Of a stretch of DNA of 5,507 nucleotides, positions 1 through 5,507 are shown piece by piece. This stretch comes from an uncultured Ruaniaceae bacterium. Its GTDB lineage: Bacteria > Actinomycetota > Actinomycetes > Actinomycetales > Beutenbergiaceae. The DNA is taken from the NCBI GenBank assembly GCA_947251855.1, contig CAMXUZ010000348.1, positions 1 through 5,507 of the forward strand, written 5' to 3'. Below the pieces are notes generated by a model. The model saw only the letters and a program-made list of their open reading frames with translations. It was not told the origin of the DNA and made no database searches. How positions within the stretch are numbered: position 1 is the first letter of the stretch; each line of letters begins with the position of its first letter. A program made the translations under genes and the position numbers.

Positions 1-629
1 CCCCGGTCGCCCTCATCGACGGCGTCCCGCCGCCGGGCCATCCCGGGGCGGTGTGGGAACGGGCCGGGGGGGTCGAATACCTCGTCGACGCCGGTGGATT
101 CTGGCAGGCGCACCACCGCGCCCCCGAAACCCTCCTCGCGGCCGTCCAGAACGCCGTCGGGCACGTCCAGGGGGCAACGGTGCTCGACCTGTTCTCCGGA
201 ACCGGACTCTTCTCCGTTCCCCTCGCCGCGGCTGCCGGGGCGAGCGGGCGCGTGCACGCCGTGGAGGGTGATCGCCGGGCGGTCGCGAATGCGCGGATCA
301 ACGCCGAAGGTCACAGCAACATCCACCTGCACCGGGGAGATGTCGAGCGCGTGCTCGCCTCGGGGGAGATCCCCGAACGGGCCGACGTGGTCGTGCTCGA
401 CCCGCCCCGCGTCGGTGCGCGCAAGGGAGTCATCGCCGAGGTGCTCGCGCGAAAACCGGAGCGAATCGTCTACGTCTCCTGCGACCCCGCCGCACTCGCA
501 CGCGATCTCGCGTTCGCTTCCGAAGGCGGGTATACCGCCGAGCGGATCGACAGCTACGACCTGTTCCCCCACACCCACCACATCGAGTCCCTCGCGGTGC
601 TCCGCCCGCAGACAGGAACGGGATCCTGA
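1..629 (+). CDS. Class I SAM-dependent RNA (uracil-5-)methyltransferase, TrmA/RumA (COG2265) family, 5'-truncated by window edge
   Basis: C-terminal catalytic part of an enzyme that transfers a methyl group from S-adenosylmethionine to C5 of uridine in rRNA or tRNA in the cytoplasm. The frame stays open from position 3 to the left edge, so the true start and any N-terminal TRAM domain lie outside; the GTG at 51 is probably internal. Counting from that GTG as residue 1, visible landmarks are GFWQ (residues 16-19), the SAM-binding VLDLFSGTG (44-52), the acidic end of the next strand in AVEGD (E72), DPPR (117-120), and the catalytic block YVSCDPAALARD with nucleophile Cys144 (codon 480-482). The final motif HHIES supplies the general base Glu179 (codon 585-587). 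These are the family's expected active-site residues, so the enzyme looks functional. The form SCDPAALARD, rather than SCNP, is in my recollection usual for actinobacterial members. Whether the substrate is 23S rRNA or tRNA cannot be judged from this fragment. The gene ends 43 bases before the ATPase gene on the same strand. Confidence 0.9.
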   Translation, partial: PVALIDGVPPPGHPGAVWERAGGVEYLVDAGGFWQAHHRAPETLLAAVQNAVGHVQGATVLDLFSGTGLFSVPLAAAAGASGRVHAVEGDRRAVANARINAEGHSNIHLHRGDVERVLASGEIPERADVVVLDPPRVGARKGVIAEVLARKPERIVYVSCDPAALARDLAFASEGGYTAERIDSYDLFPHTHHIESLAVLRPQTGTGS

Positions 630-634
630 ATCGG

Positions 635-646
635 CCCACGCGTGGG
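635..646. repeat. Perfect 12-base palindrome in the methyltransferase-ATPase gap
   Basis: CCCACGCGTGGG reads the same on both strands and lies just after the methyltransferase stop. It is centred about 32 bases upstream of the ATPase start, over the expected -35 position of the promoter proposed at 661-666. Folded as RNA it gives only a 4-bp stem with a CGCG loop and no T-tract follows, so it is a poor terminator. An operator is possible, but short GC palindromes also occur by chance in GC-rich DNA. Confidence 0.35.
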
Positions 647-660
647 AGCGGGCTGCGGGA

Positions 661-673
661 TACTTTTGAATTG
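661..673 (+). promoter_or_regulatory. Probable -10 box and leaderless transcription start for the ATPase gene
   Basis: TACTTT at 661-666 fits the actinobacterial -10 pattern TANNNT. Six bases separate it from the G of the GTG at 673, which is the usual distance to the first transcribed base. The messenger would therefore begin at the start codon. No Shine-Dalgarno sequence lies at a workable distance: the nearest purine-rich stretch, GCGGGA, ends 12 bases before the start. No convincing -35 hexamer is seen at 17-base spacing, which is common in this phylum. Leaderless GTG/ATG messages are well established in actinobacteria; this particular start site is inferred. Confidence 0.6.
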
Positions 674-3108
674 TGACGACGTACGAAGGCCTCACGAGCG
701 CTGAAGTCGCCTGCCGCGCCGAGAACGGGCAGACGAATTACGTCGATGACGCTCCGTCGCGAAGCCTGTGGGACATCCTCCGAGGGAACCTGTTCACCCT
801 CTTCAACGCCATGCTTGGAACCGCGTTGGCGATCGTCCTTCTCGTCGGTTCGTTGCGCGATGCGGTGTTCGGGTTCGTGGTCCTCACCAACCTATTGATT
901 GGAACATTCACCGAATATCGGGCGAAGCGGACCCTGGACCGGCTCGCGATTCTTGACCGAGCGAAGAACGCTGTCCGGCGCGACGGGGAGATCATCAAAG
1001 TCGACTCCGCGGATCTCGTCGTCGACGACCTCGTCCTGCTCACCACCGGCGAACAGATCCCCGCCGACGGCGAGGTGATCATCTCTGCCGGACTCGAAGT
1101 CGATGAGTCGATGCTCACCGGGGAGAGCAATCCCATTCGTAAGGCGGACGGCGATGAGATCCTCTCCGGAGCGATGGTCGTGGCCGGCCAGGCGAGCTAC
1201 CGGGTGACCCGGGTCGGGGCGGATAGCTACGCCCAGCGGGTGACCGCCGAGGCGAAAACCTTCTCGCTCGTCGGCTCGGAATTACGTAACGCGATCAACC
1301 GCATCCTCGTCGTCATCTCCTGGATCATCGTCCCGATCGCGCTGTTACTGTTCTGGAGCCAGATTCGAAACGTCGGTGGGTTTCAGGTCGCCTTCACCGA
1401 GGGACTGTGGCGCGAGGCCCTCGTCCAAGCCGTCGCCGGAATCGTTGGGATGGTCCCCGAGGGTCTCGTGCTCCTCACCTCGCTGAACTTCGCACTCGCC
1501 GCGCTGCTGCTCGCGCGCAGGTCCGTGCTCGTGCAGGAGCTCCCCGCGGTGGAGGTGCTCGCGCGAGTAGATACGCTCTGCCTCGATAAGACCGGCACCC
1601 TCACCGATGGCACGATCGAACTCGTGGAAATTGTTCCCCGCGGGCAGCTCGTGCCCGGGTCCCCCGGCGGGGCGCCGGACCTGTACGGGGTGCTCAAGAC
1701 TCTCGCCTGCGCGCGGGAGGCGAACGAAACCGCGTCCGCGATGCTTCCCGGTCTGCGCGATCATCCCGAGGCCGACCTCGAGGTGCTCACCCCCTTCTCC
1801 AGCGCGCGTAAGTGGAGCGCCCACAGTGATGGCCTGCACGGCTGGTACTTCGGCGCCCCCGATATCCTGTTCGCCGACGGGCAATACAGCGAGGTGGTCA
1901 CCGAAGCAGTCGCGCAACAGGCGCGGCGAGGGGCGCGCGTGCTCGCTCTGGGGTACGTGCCGATCCTCGAGGTGCCTCGGATCAAGGACGACGATACCGA
2001 CGCCCTTCCGCGCAATTTGTGCCTGGCCGCACTCATCATCCTGCGCGAACGCATCCGGCCCGATGCGGCCCGCACCCTGGAGTACTTCACCGACCAAGGG
2101 GTGGAAGTGAAAGTTGTCTCCGGTGACAACCCCGCAACCGTCGCTGCGATCGCCCGCGCGGTCGGGATCACCGGCGCGGACGGCATCGACGCTCGCGGCC
2201 TTCCGGCCGACGGCGCGGCACCCGAGATCGTCACCGGCCGAGTCTTCGGGCGAGTGACGCCCGAACAGAAACGCGGCTTCGTGCACACCCTGCAGAAGTC
2301 CGGGCGCACGGTGGCGATGACGGGCGACGGCGTCAATGATGCCCTCGCCCTCAAGGACGCCGACCTGGGCATAGCGATGGGATCCGGTGCCCCGGCAACG
2401 AAGTCGGTCGCCCGGCTCGTCCTGCTCGACGACAAGTTCGAAACGCTCCCCGGGGTCGTGGGGCAGGGGCGGCGAGTGATCGCGAACATGGAACGGGTGG
2501 CCGCGCTGTTCCTCACGAAGACCACCTACGCCGTCCTCCTCGCCGTCCTCGTCGCGATCATCGCCTGGCCCTACCCGTTCCTGCCTCGACACCTCACGCT
2601 CGTGGGCACCTTCACCATCGGTACCCCCGCGTTCTTCCTCGCGCTCACCCCGACCACTCAGCGCTACCGCCCTGGGTTCCTCAGCCGGGTCCTGCAGTTG
2701 GCGATCCCGTGCGGCATCATCGCGGGAATCGGCGTCATCACCGTGTACGGAACGCTGCACGTGATGGACCAAGAGCTCCAAGCCTCAACCGGGGCAACGA
2801 TGGTTCTCATCGTCATGGCACTGTGGCTCCTGGGTATCCTCGCGCGGCCGTGGAACATCTGGCGCGGTGGCCTAGTGCTCGTGATGGCGACCGGATCGGC
2901 AACGATGATGGCCCTCGCCCCCGTACGGGACTTCTTTGCGCTCCAGGTGCCCACGCCGTTCACCTGGCTGCTCGTGCTCGGGGTCGGGGCGATCGGCGCC
3001 GCGCTGACCGAGGGCAGCTACCGGGTCCGCGCGCGCCGCCTGGGGCGCGCGACAAACGTGGCAGACATCCCTAGGCTGGGGAATGAAGAACAGCCAGTGA
3101 TAAGATAA
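673..3108 (+). CDS. ctpE: CtpE-type P-type cation-translocating ATPase (probable Ca2+ uptake pump)
   Basis: Complete 811-residue integral membrane pump that couples ATP hydrolysis to cation transport. Mycobacterial CtpE (about 800 residues), which it resembles throughout, has been linked to calcium uptake; the substrate here is inferred from that. The start is tightly bounded, because an in-frame TGA lies at 667-669, six bases before the GTG. In order: M1-M2 (about residues 33-90); actuator domain with dephosphorylation motif TGES (149-152); M3 (209-228); M4 with PEGL (262-265); phosphorylation motif DKTGT with Asp305; N-domain with RKWSA and FGAPD in place of the common KGA-type motifs; P-domain SGDNP (483-487) and TGDGVND (550-556). 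Then M5 from about 617, M6 about 641-661, M7 673-695, M8 707-725, M9 731-750 and M10 763-781, giving ten helices. M6 reads FTIGTPAFFLALTP, close to CtpE, and lacks the Asp found in M6 of SERCA-type pumps. Every catalytic residue is present. It lies between an RNA methyltransferase and acnA, with no visible functional link to either. Confidence 0.88.
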   Translation: MTTYEGLTSAEVACRAENGQTNYVDDAPSRSLWDILRGNLFTLFNAMLGTALAIVLLVGSLRDAVFGFVVLTNLLIGTFTEYRAKRTLDRLAILDRAKNAVRRDGEIIKVDSADLVVDDLVLLTTGEQIPADGEVIISAGLEVDESMLTGESNPIRKADGDEILSGAMVVAGQASYRVTRVGADSYAQRVTAEAKTFSLVGSELRNAINRILVVISWIIVPIALLLFWSQIRNVGGFQVAFTEGLWREALVQAVAGIVGMVPEGLVLLTSLNFALAALLLARRSVLVQELPAVEVLARVDTLCLDKTGTLTDGTIELVEIVPRGQLVPGSPGGAPDLYGVLKTLACAREANETASAMLPGLRDHPEADLEVLTPFSSARKWSAHSDGLHGWYFGAPDILFADGQYSEVVTEAVAQQARRGARVLALGYVPILEVPRIKDDDTDALPRNLCLAALIILRERIRPDAARTLEYFTDQGVEVKVVSGDNPATVAAIARAVGITGADGIDARGLPADGAAPEIVTGRVFGRVTPEQKRGFVHTLQKSGRTVAMTGDGVNDALALKDADLGIAMGSGAPATKSVARLVLLDDKFETLPGVVGQGRRVIANMERVAALFLTKTTYAVLLAVLVAIIAWPYPFLPRHLTLVGTFTIGTPAFFLALTPTTQRYRPGFLSRVLQLAIPCGIIAGIGVITVYGTLHVMDQELQASTGATMVLIVMALWLLGILARPWNIWRGGLVLVMATGSATMMALAPVRDFFALQVPTPFTWLLVLGVGAIGAALTEGSYRVRARRLGRATNVADIPRLGNEEQPVIR
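3049..3077 (+). promoter_or_regulatory. Candidate acnA promoter inside the 3' end of the ATPase gene
   Basis: GCGACA (3049-3054; its last four bases match TTGACA) and TAGGCT (3072-3077; a TANNNT -10 box of a kind common in GC-rich actinobacteria) are separated by 17 bases. Transcription would begin near 3084-3086, leaving a 5' leader of about 73 bases that contains the inverted repeat at 3111-3128. Alternative -10 boxes exist closer to acnA: TAAGAT (3106-3111), TATCTT (3111-3116) and TAGTTT (3127-3132). Each has a poorer -35 partner, so the choice is uncertain. Confidence 0.45.
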
Positions 3109-3110
3109 GA

Positions 3111-3128
3111 TATCTTGAGATCAAGATA
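3111..3128. promoter_or_regulatory. Perfect inverted repeat upstream of acnA, candidate repressor operator
   Basis: TATCTTGA (3111-3118) and TCAAGATA (3121-3128) are exact reverse complements separated by two bases (GA). A second perfect palindrome, AAGATATCTT (3107-3116), overlaps its left arm. The site fills much of the 49-base gap before acnA and stands out as an AT-rich island in GC-rich DNA. The short spacer and 18-base size suit a dimeric helix-turn-helix repressor such as a MarR-family protein. It overlaps two possible -10 boxes, or would lie in the leader of the upstream promoter, so binding would most simply repress acnA. It is unlikely to be a terminator: the stem would be AU-rich and no T-run follows. 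Confidence 0.6.
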
Positions 3129-3145
3129 GTTTGGATGAACGGAAA

Positions 3146-3151
3146 AGAGGA
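3146..3151 (+). promoter_or_regulatory. Ribosome binding site of acnA
   Basis: The purine run AGAGGA, with GAGG ending at 3150, lies seven bases before the GTG at 3158. This fixes the acnA start. The only nearby in-frame alternative, TTG at 3131, has no comparable site at proper spacing. The clear Shine-Dalgarno site contrasts with the ATPase gene upstream, which has none. Confidence 0.75.
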
Positions 3152-3157
3152 CAGATC

Positions 3158-5507
3158 GTGAGTGATATCGATACCTTTTCCGCGAAAGGCACTCTCAAAG
3201 TCGGCGGGACCGACTACGAGATCTACCGACTCAGCGCAGTCGACGGCCTAGAGCGGCTCCCTTATAGCCTGAAGGTACTCGCGGAGAACCTTCTGCGCAC
3301 GGAGGACGGCGCGAACATCACCGCCGAACACATCAAGGCGCTGGCGAATTGGGACCCGAAGGCGGCCCCGGCCACCGAAATCCAGTTCACGCCCGCCCGC
3401 GTGATCATGCAGGACTTCACCGGCGTGCCGTGCATCGTCGACCTCGCCACGATGCGGGAAGCCGTCGATGACCTCGGGGGCGACCCGAGCACGATCAACC
3501 CGCTCGCCCCCGCCGAACTGGTCATCGACCACTCCGTGCAGATCGACGTCTTCGGCCGCCCGGATGCGTTCGAACGCAACGTGGAGATGGAATACCAGCG
3601 CAACCACGAGCGCTACCAGTTCCTGCGTTGGGGCCAGAGCGCCTTCGACGACTTCAAGGTCGTGCCCCCGGGCACCGGCATCGTCCACCAGGTGAACATC
3701 GAGTACCTCGCGCGGGTCGTGATGACCCGGGAGGTGGGCGGCGTGCTCCGCGCCTACCCCGACACCCTCGTCGGCACCGACTCCCACACCACCATGGTCA
3801 ACGGCCTGGGGGTGCTCGGCTGGGGCGTCGGCGGGATCGAAGCGGAAGCCGCGATGCTCGGCCAGCCGGTATCGATGCTCATCCCCAAGGTCGTCGGGTT
3901 CAAACTCAAGGGGGAAATCCCCACGGGCGTCACCGCAACCGACGTCGTGCTCACGATCACCGAGAAACTCCGCGAACACGGAGTGGTGGGTAAGTTCGTG
4001 GAGTTCTACGGCGAAGGCGTGAGCGAGGTTCCCCTCGCCAACCGCGCAACGATCGGGAACATGAGCCCCGAATTCGGATCCACCGCCGCGATGTTCCCCG
4101 TCGACAACGTCACCCTGGACTACCTGCGCCTCACCGGCCGCAGCGAAGAGCAGGTCGCCCTCGTGGAGGCCTACGCCAAGGAACAGGGAATGTGGCTCGC
4201 CCCCGGCGAAGAAGGCTACATCGAACCCGAGTTCTCCGAATACCTCGAACTCGACCTCGCCACCGTCGTGCCCTCGATCGCGGGACCCAAGCGCCCGCAG
4301 GACCGCATCGACGTCACGCGGGCGAAGGAACAGTTCCGCGCGGACCTACGCAACTACGTCGTCGACGGCGAAGGCATCGAGAAGTCTCCGGTGGACAAGG
4401 AGCTGGAAGGAACCTTCCCCGCCTCCGATCCACTGACGCTCGAAGCGAGCGGCAACTCCTCCGATCTGGGCAAGCCGCACACCTCCGATGTCGAGCCGAA
4501 TGGACGGCCCTCGAAACTCGTGTCCGTCACCGACGCCGATGGCCACACCTACGAACTCGACCACGGGCGAGTCGCGATCGCTTCGATCACCTCCTGCACG
4601 AACACCTCCAACCCGGAGGTCATGCTCGCCGCCGGGCTGCTCGCGAAGAACGCGGTGGAAAAGGGCCTCACCTCCCAACCGTGGGTGAAGACCTCCATGG
4701 CTCCCGGTTCGCAGGTGGTGACGAACTACTACAACAAGGCGGACCTGTGGCCGTACCTGGAGAAGCTCGGCTTCCACCTCGTCGGCTATGGCTGCACCAC
4801 CTGCATTGGTAACTCCGGCCCGCTGTCGGAGGAGGTCTCCCAGGTCGTCAATGAACACGACCTCTCGGTCGTCTCGGTCCTCTCCGGGAACCGGAACTTC
4901 GAGGGCCGGATCAACCCGGACGTGAAGATGAACTACCTCGCCTCCCCGCCACTGGTCATCGCCTACGCCCTCGCGGGAACGATGGACTTCGACTTCGAGG
5001 CCGAACCGCTGGGCACCGACACCGACGGCAACGACGTGTTCCTCAAGGATGTGTGGCCCACGAACGAGGAGATCCAGGCAACGATCCACTCCTCGATCAC
5101 CCGGGAGATGTTCACCGAGGACTACGCGGACGTCTTCTCCGGCGATGAGCACTGGCGGAACCTGCAGACCCCCGAGGGCGACACCTTCGAATGGGTCGAG
5201 GACTCCACCTATGTGCGCAAGCCCCCGTACTTCGAAGGAATGACGATGACCCCCGACGCGGTCTCGGACATCTCCGGGGCGCGTGTGCTCGCGAAACTCG
5301 GCGACTCGGTCACCACCGACCACATCTCGCCCGCAGGTTCGATCGCGCCGCAGTCACCGGCGGGGCAGTACCTGCGCGAGAACGGGGTCGCCCGGCGCGA
5401 CTTCAACTCCTACGGATCGCGCCGCGGGAACCACGAGGTCATGATTCGCGGCACCTTCGCGGACATCCGCCTGCGCAACCAGCTCCTGGACGGCGTCGAG
5501 GGCGGCT
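3158..5507 (+). CDS. acnA: Aconitate hydratase AcnA (IRP1/AcnA type), 3'-truncated by window edge
   Basis: Cytoplasmic [4Fe-4S] enzyme of the TCA cycle and glyoxylate bypass that interconverts citrate and isocitrate through cis-aconitate. 783 codons are visible without a stop; the family is about 890-940 residues, so only the C-terminal part of domain 4, with the active-site SRDW-type motif, is off the right edge. Counting from the GTG: GTDSHT (Asp208), TSCTNTSNP with Fe-S ligand Cys480, [11 protein letters not shown] with ligands Cys546 and Cys549, [13 protein letters not shown] from Gly715, and [14 protein letters not shown] from Ser754. The cysteine spacings (66 and 3 residues) equal those of IRP1 and E. 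coli AcnA, which separates this from AcnB and mitochondrial-type aconitases. A polar linker at about residues 415-465, between domains, contains an FPASDPL element and is longer than in E. coli AcnA. Residue 769 is Asp in FADIR, where AcnA homologues I recall have Asn. The gene has a good ribosome binding site and a candidate operator immediately upstream. Function is near certain; IRP-like RNA binding in this protein is unknown. Confidence 0.97.
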   Translation, partial: MSDIDTFSAKGTLKVGGTDYEIYRLSAVDGLERLPYSLKVLAENLLRTEDGANITAEHIKALANWDPKAAPATEIQFTPARVIMQDFTGVPCIVDLATMREAVDDLGGDPSTINPLAPAELVIDHSVQIDVFGRPDAFERNVEMEYQRNHERYQFLRWGQSAFDDFKVVPPGTGIVHQVNIEYLARVVMTREVGGVLRAYPDTLVGTDSHTTMVNGLGVLGWGVGGIEAEAAMLGQPVSMLIPKVVGFKLKGEIPTGVTATDVVLTITEKLREHGVVGKFVEFYGEGVSEVPLANRATIGNMSPEFGSTAAMFPVDNVTLDYLRLTGRSEEQVALVEAYAKEQGMWLAPGEEGYIEPEFSEYLELDLATVVPSIAGPKRPQDRIDVTRAKEQFRADLRNYVVDGEGIEKSPVDKELEGTFPASDPLTLEASGNSSDLGKPHTSDVEPNGRPSKLVSVTDADGHTYELDHGRVAIASITSCTNTSNPEVMLAAGLLAKNAVEKGLTSQPWVKTSMAPGSQVVTNYYNKADLWPYLEKLGFHLVGYGCTTCIGNSGPLSEEVSQVVNEHDLSVVSVLSGNRNFEGRINPDVKMNYLASPPLVIAYALAGTMDFDFEAEPLGTDTDGNDVFLKDVWPTNEEIQATIHSSITREMFTEDYADVFSGDEHWRNLQTPEGDTFEWVEDSTYVRKPPYFEGMTMTPDAVSDISGARVLAKLGDSVTTDHISPAGSIAPQSPAGQYLRENGVARRDFNSYGSRRGNHEVMIRGTFADIRLRNQLLDGVEGG

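Noticed and set aside
51..53. GTG at 51 as the true start of the methyltransferase
   Set aside because: The frame is open to the window edge, and the family has an N-terminal region (usually a TRAM domain and part of the central domain) before the GFWQ motif. A start here would leave only 192 residues, about half the family length.
94..669. Alternative + strand frame over the methyltransferase gene
   Set aside because: The translation is Ser/Pro/Arg-rich without motifs, while the other frame carries every TrmA-family catalytic motif.
1345..2781. 478-codon open frame on the - strand opposite the ATPase gene
   Set aside because: Its product is low-complexity, rich in Arg, Gly, Glu and His, with no recognisable domain. 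It lies entirely within a clearly real P-type ATPase gene. Long antisense frames are expected where third positions are mostly G or C.
3111..3128. Reading the inverted repeat as an intrinsic terminator for the ATPase gene
   Set aside because: The stem would be AU-rich with a very short loop and is followed by AGTTTGG, not a T-run. The position and symmetry fit a protein-binding site better.
3111..3128. HspR/HAIR heat-shock operator
   Set aside because: HAIR is CTTGAG(T), a 7-base spacer, then ACTCAAG. CTTGAG is present at 3114-3119, but the partner half-site occurs after two bases rather than at HAIR spacing.
4346..5323. 325-codon open frame on the - strand opposite acnA, plus a 243-codon one at 3248-3979
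   Set aside because: Both lie opposite strongly conserved aconitase motifs, and the translations are Val/Gly/Arg/His/Asp-rich with no family resemblance. They are composition shadows.
1..5507. Mobile element, CRISPR array, tRNA/rRNA, toxin-antitoxin or defence system
   Set aside because: Nearly all bases are accounted for by three housekeeping-type genes. No repeat arrays, transposase or integrase motifs, or RNA gene signatures were seen on either strand.

Overview
The window is GC-rich, and its three genes are tightly packed on the + strand with GTG starts and strong G/C third-position bias. Protein sequences and gene order point to an actinobacterium, most likely of the Micrococcales/Actinomycetales type. 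The species cannot be told from this sequence. All three proteins are intact where visible, and the two end genes are cut only by the window edges.

Layout: (1) positions 1-629 hold the 3' part of a TrmA/RumA-type SAM-dependent RNA (uracil-5) methyltransferase; its N-terminus, where a TRAM domain would lie, is off the left edge. (2) A 43-base gap carries a perfect 12-base palindrome and a -10 box placed so that transcription would begin at the GTG start codon of the next gene, i.e. a probable leaderless mRNA. (3) Positions 673-3108 encode a complete 811-residue P-type cation ATPase of the mycobacterial CtpE (calcium uptake) type. (4) The end of that gene and the 49-base gap after it hold a candidate promoter and a perfect 8-2-8 inverted repeat, a good operator candidate. 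(5) From 3158 to the right edge runs aconitase AcnA, 783 codons of an expected roughly 900, with all three Fe-S cysteines at the spacing seen in IRP1/AcnA.

The genes do not form an obvious pathway. They are a modification enzyme, an ion pump and a TCA-cycle enzyme. From memory, an RNA methyltransferase close to acnA is a common actinobacterial arrangement; the ATPase between them is the less predictable member. Each of the last two genes appears to have its own promoter.

I found no mobile element, CRISPR array, RNA gene, large repeat or evidence of an undescribed system. The most useful leads are regulatory: the inverted repeat before acnA and the leaderless start of the ATPase gene. There is no gene-free stretch over 300 bases.
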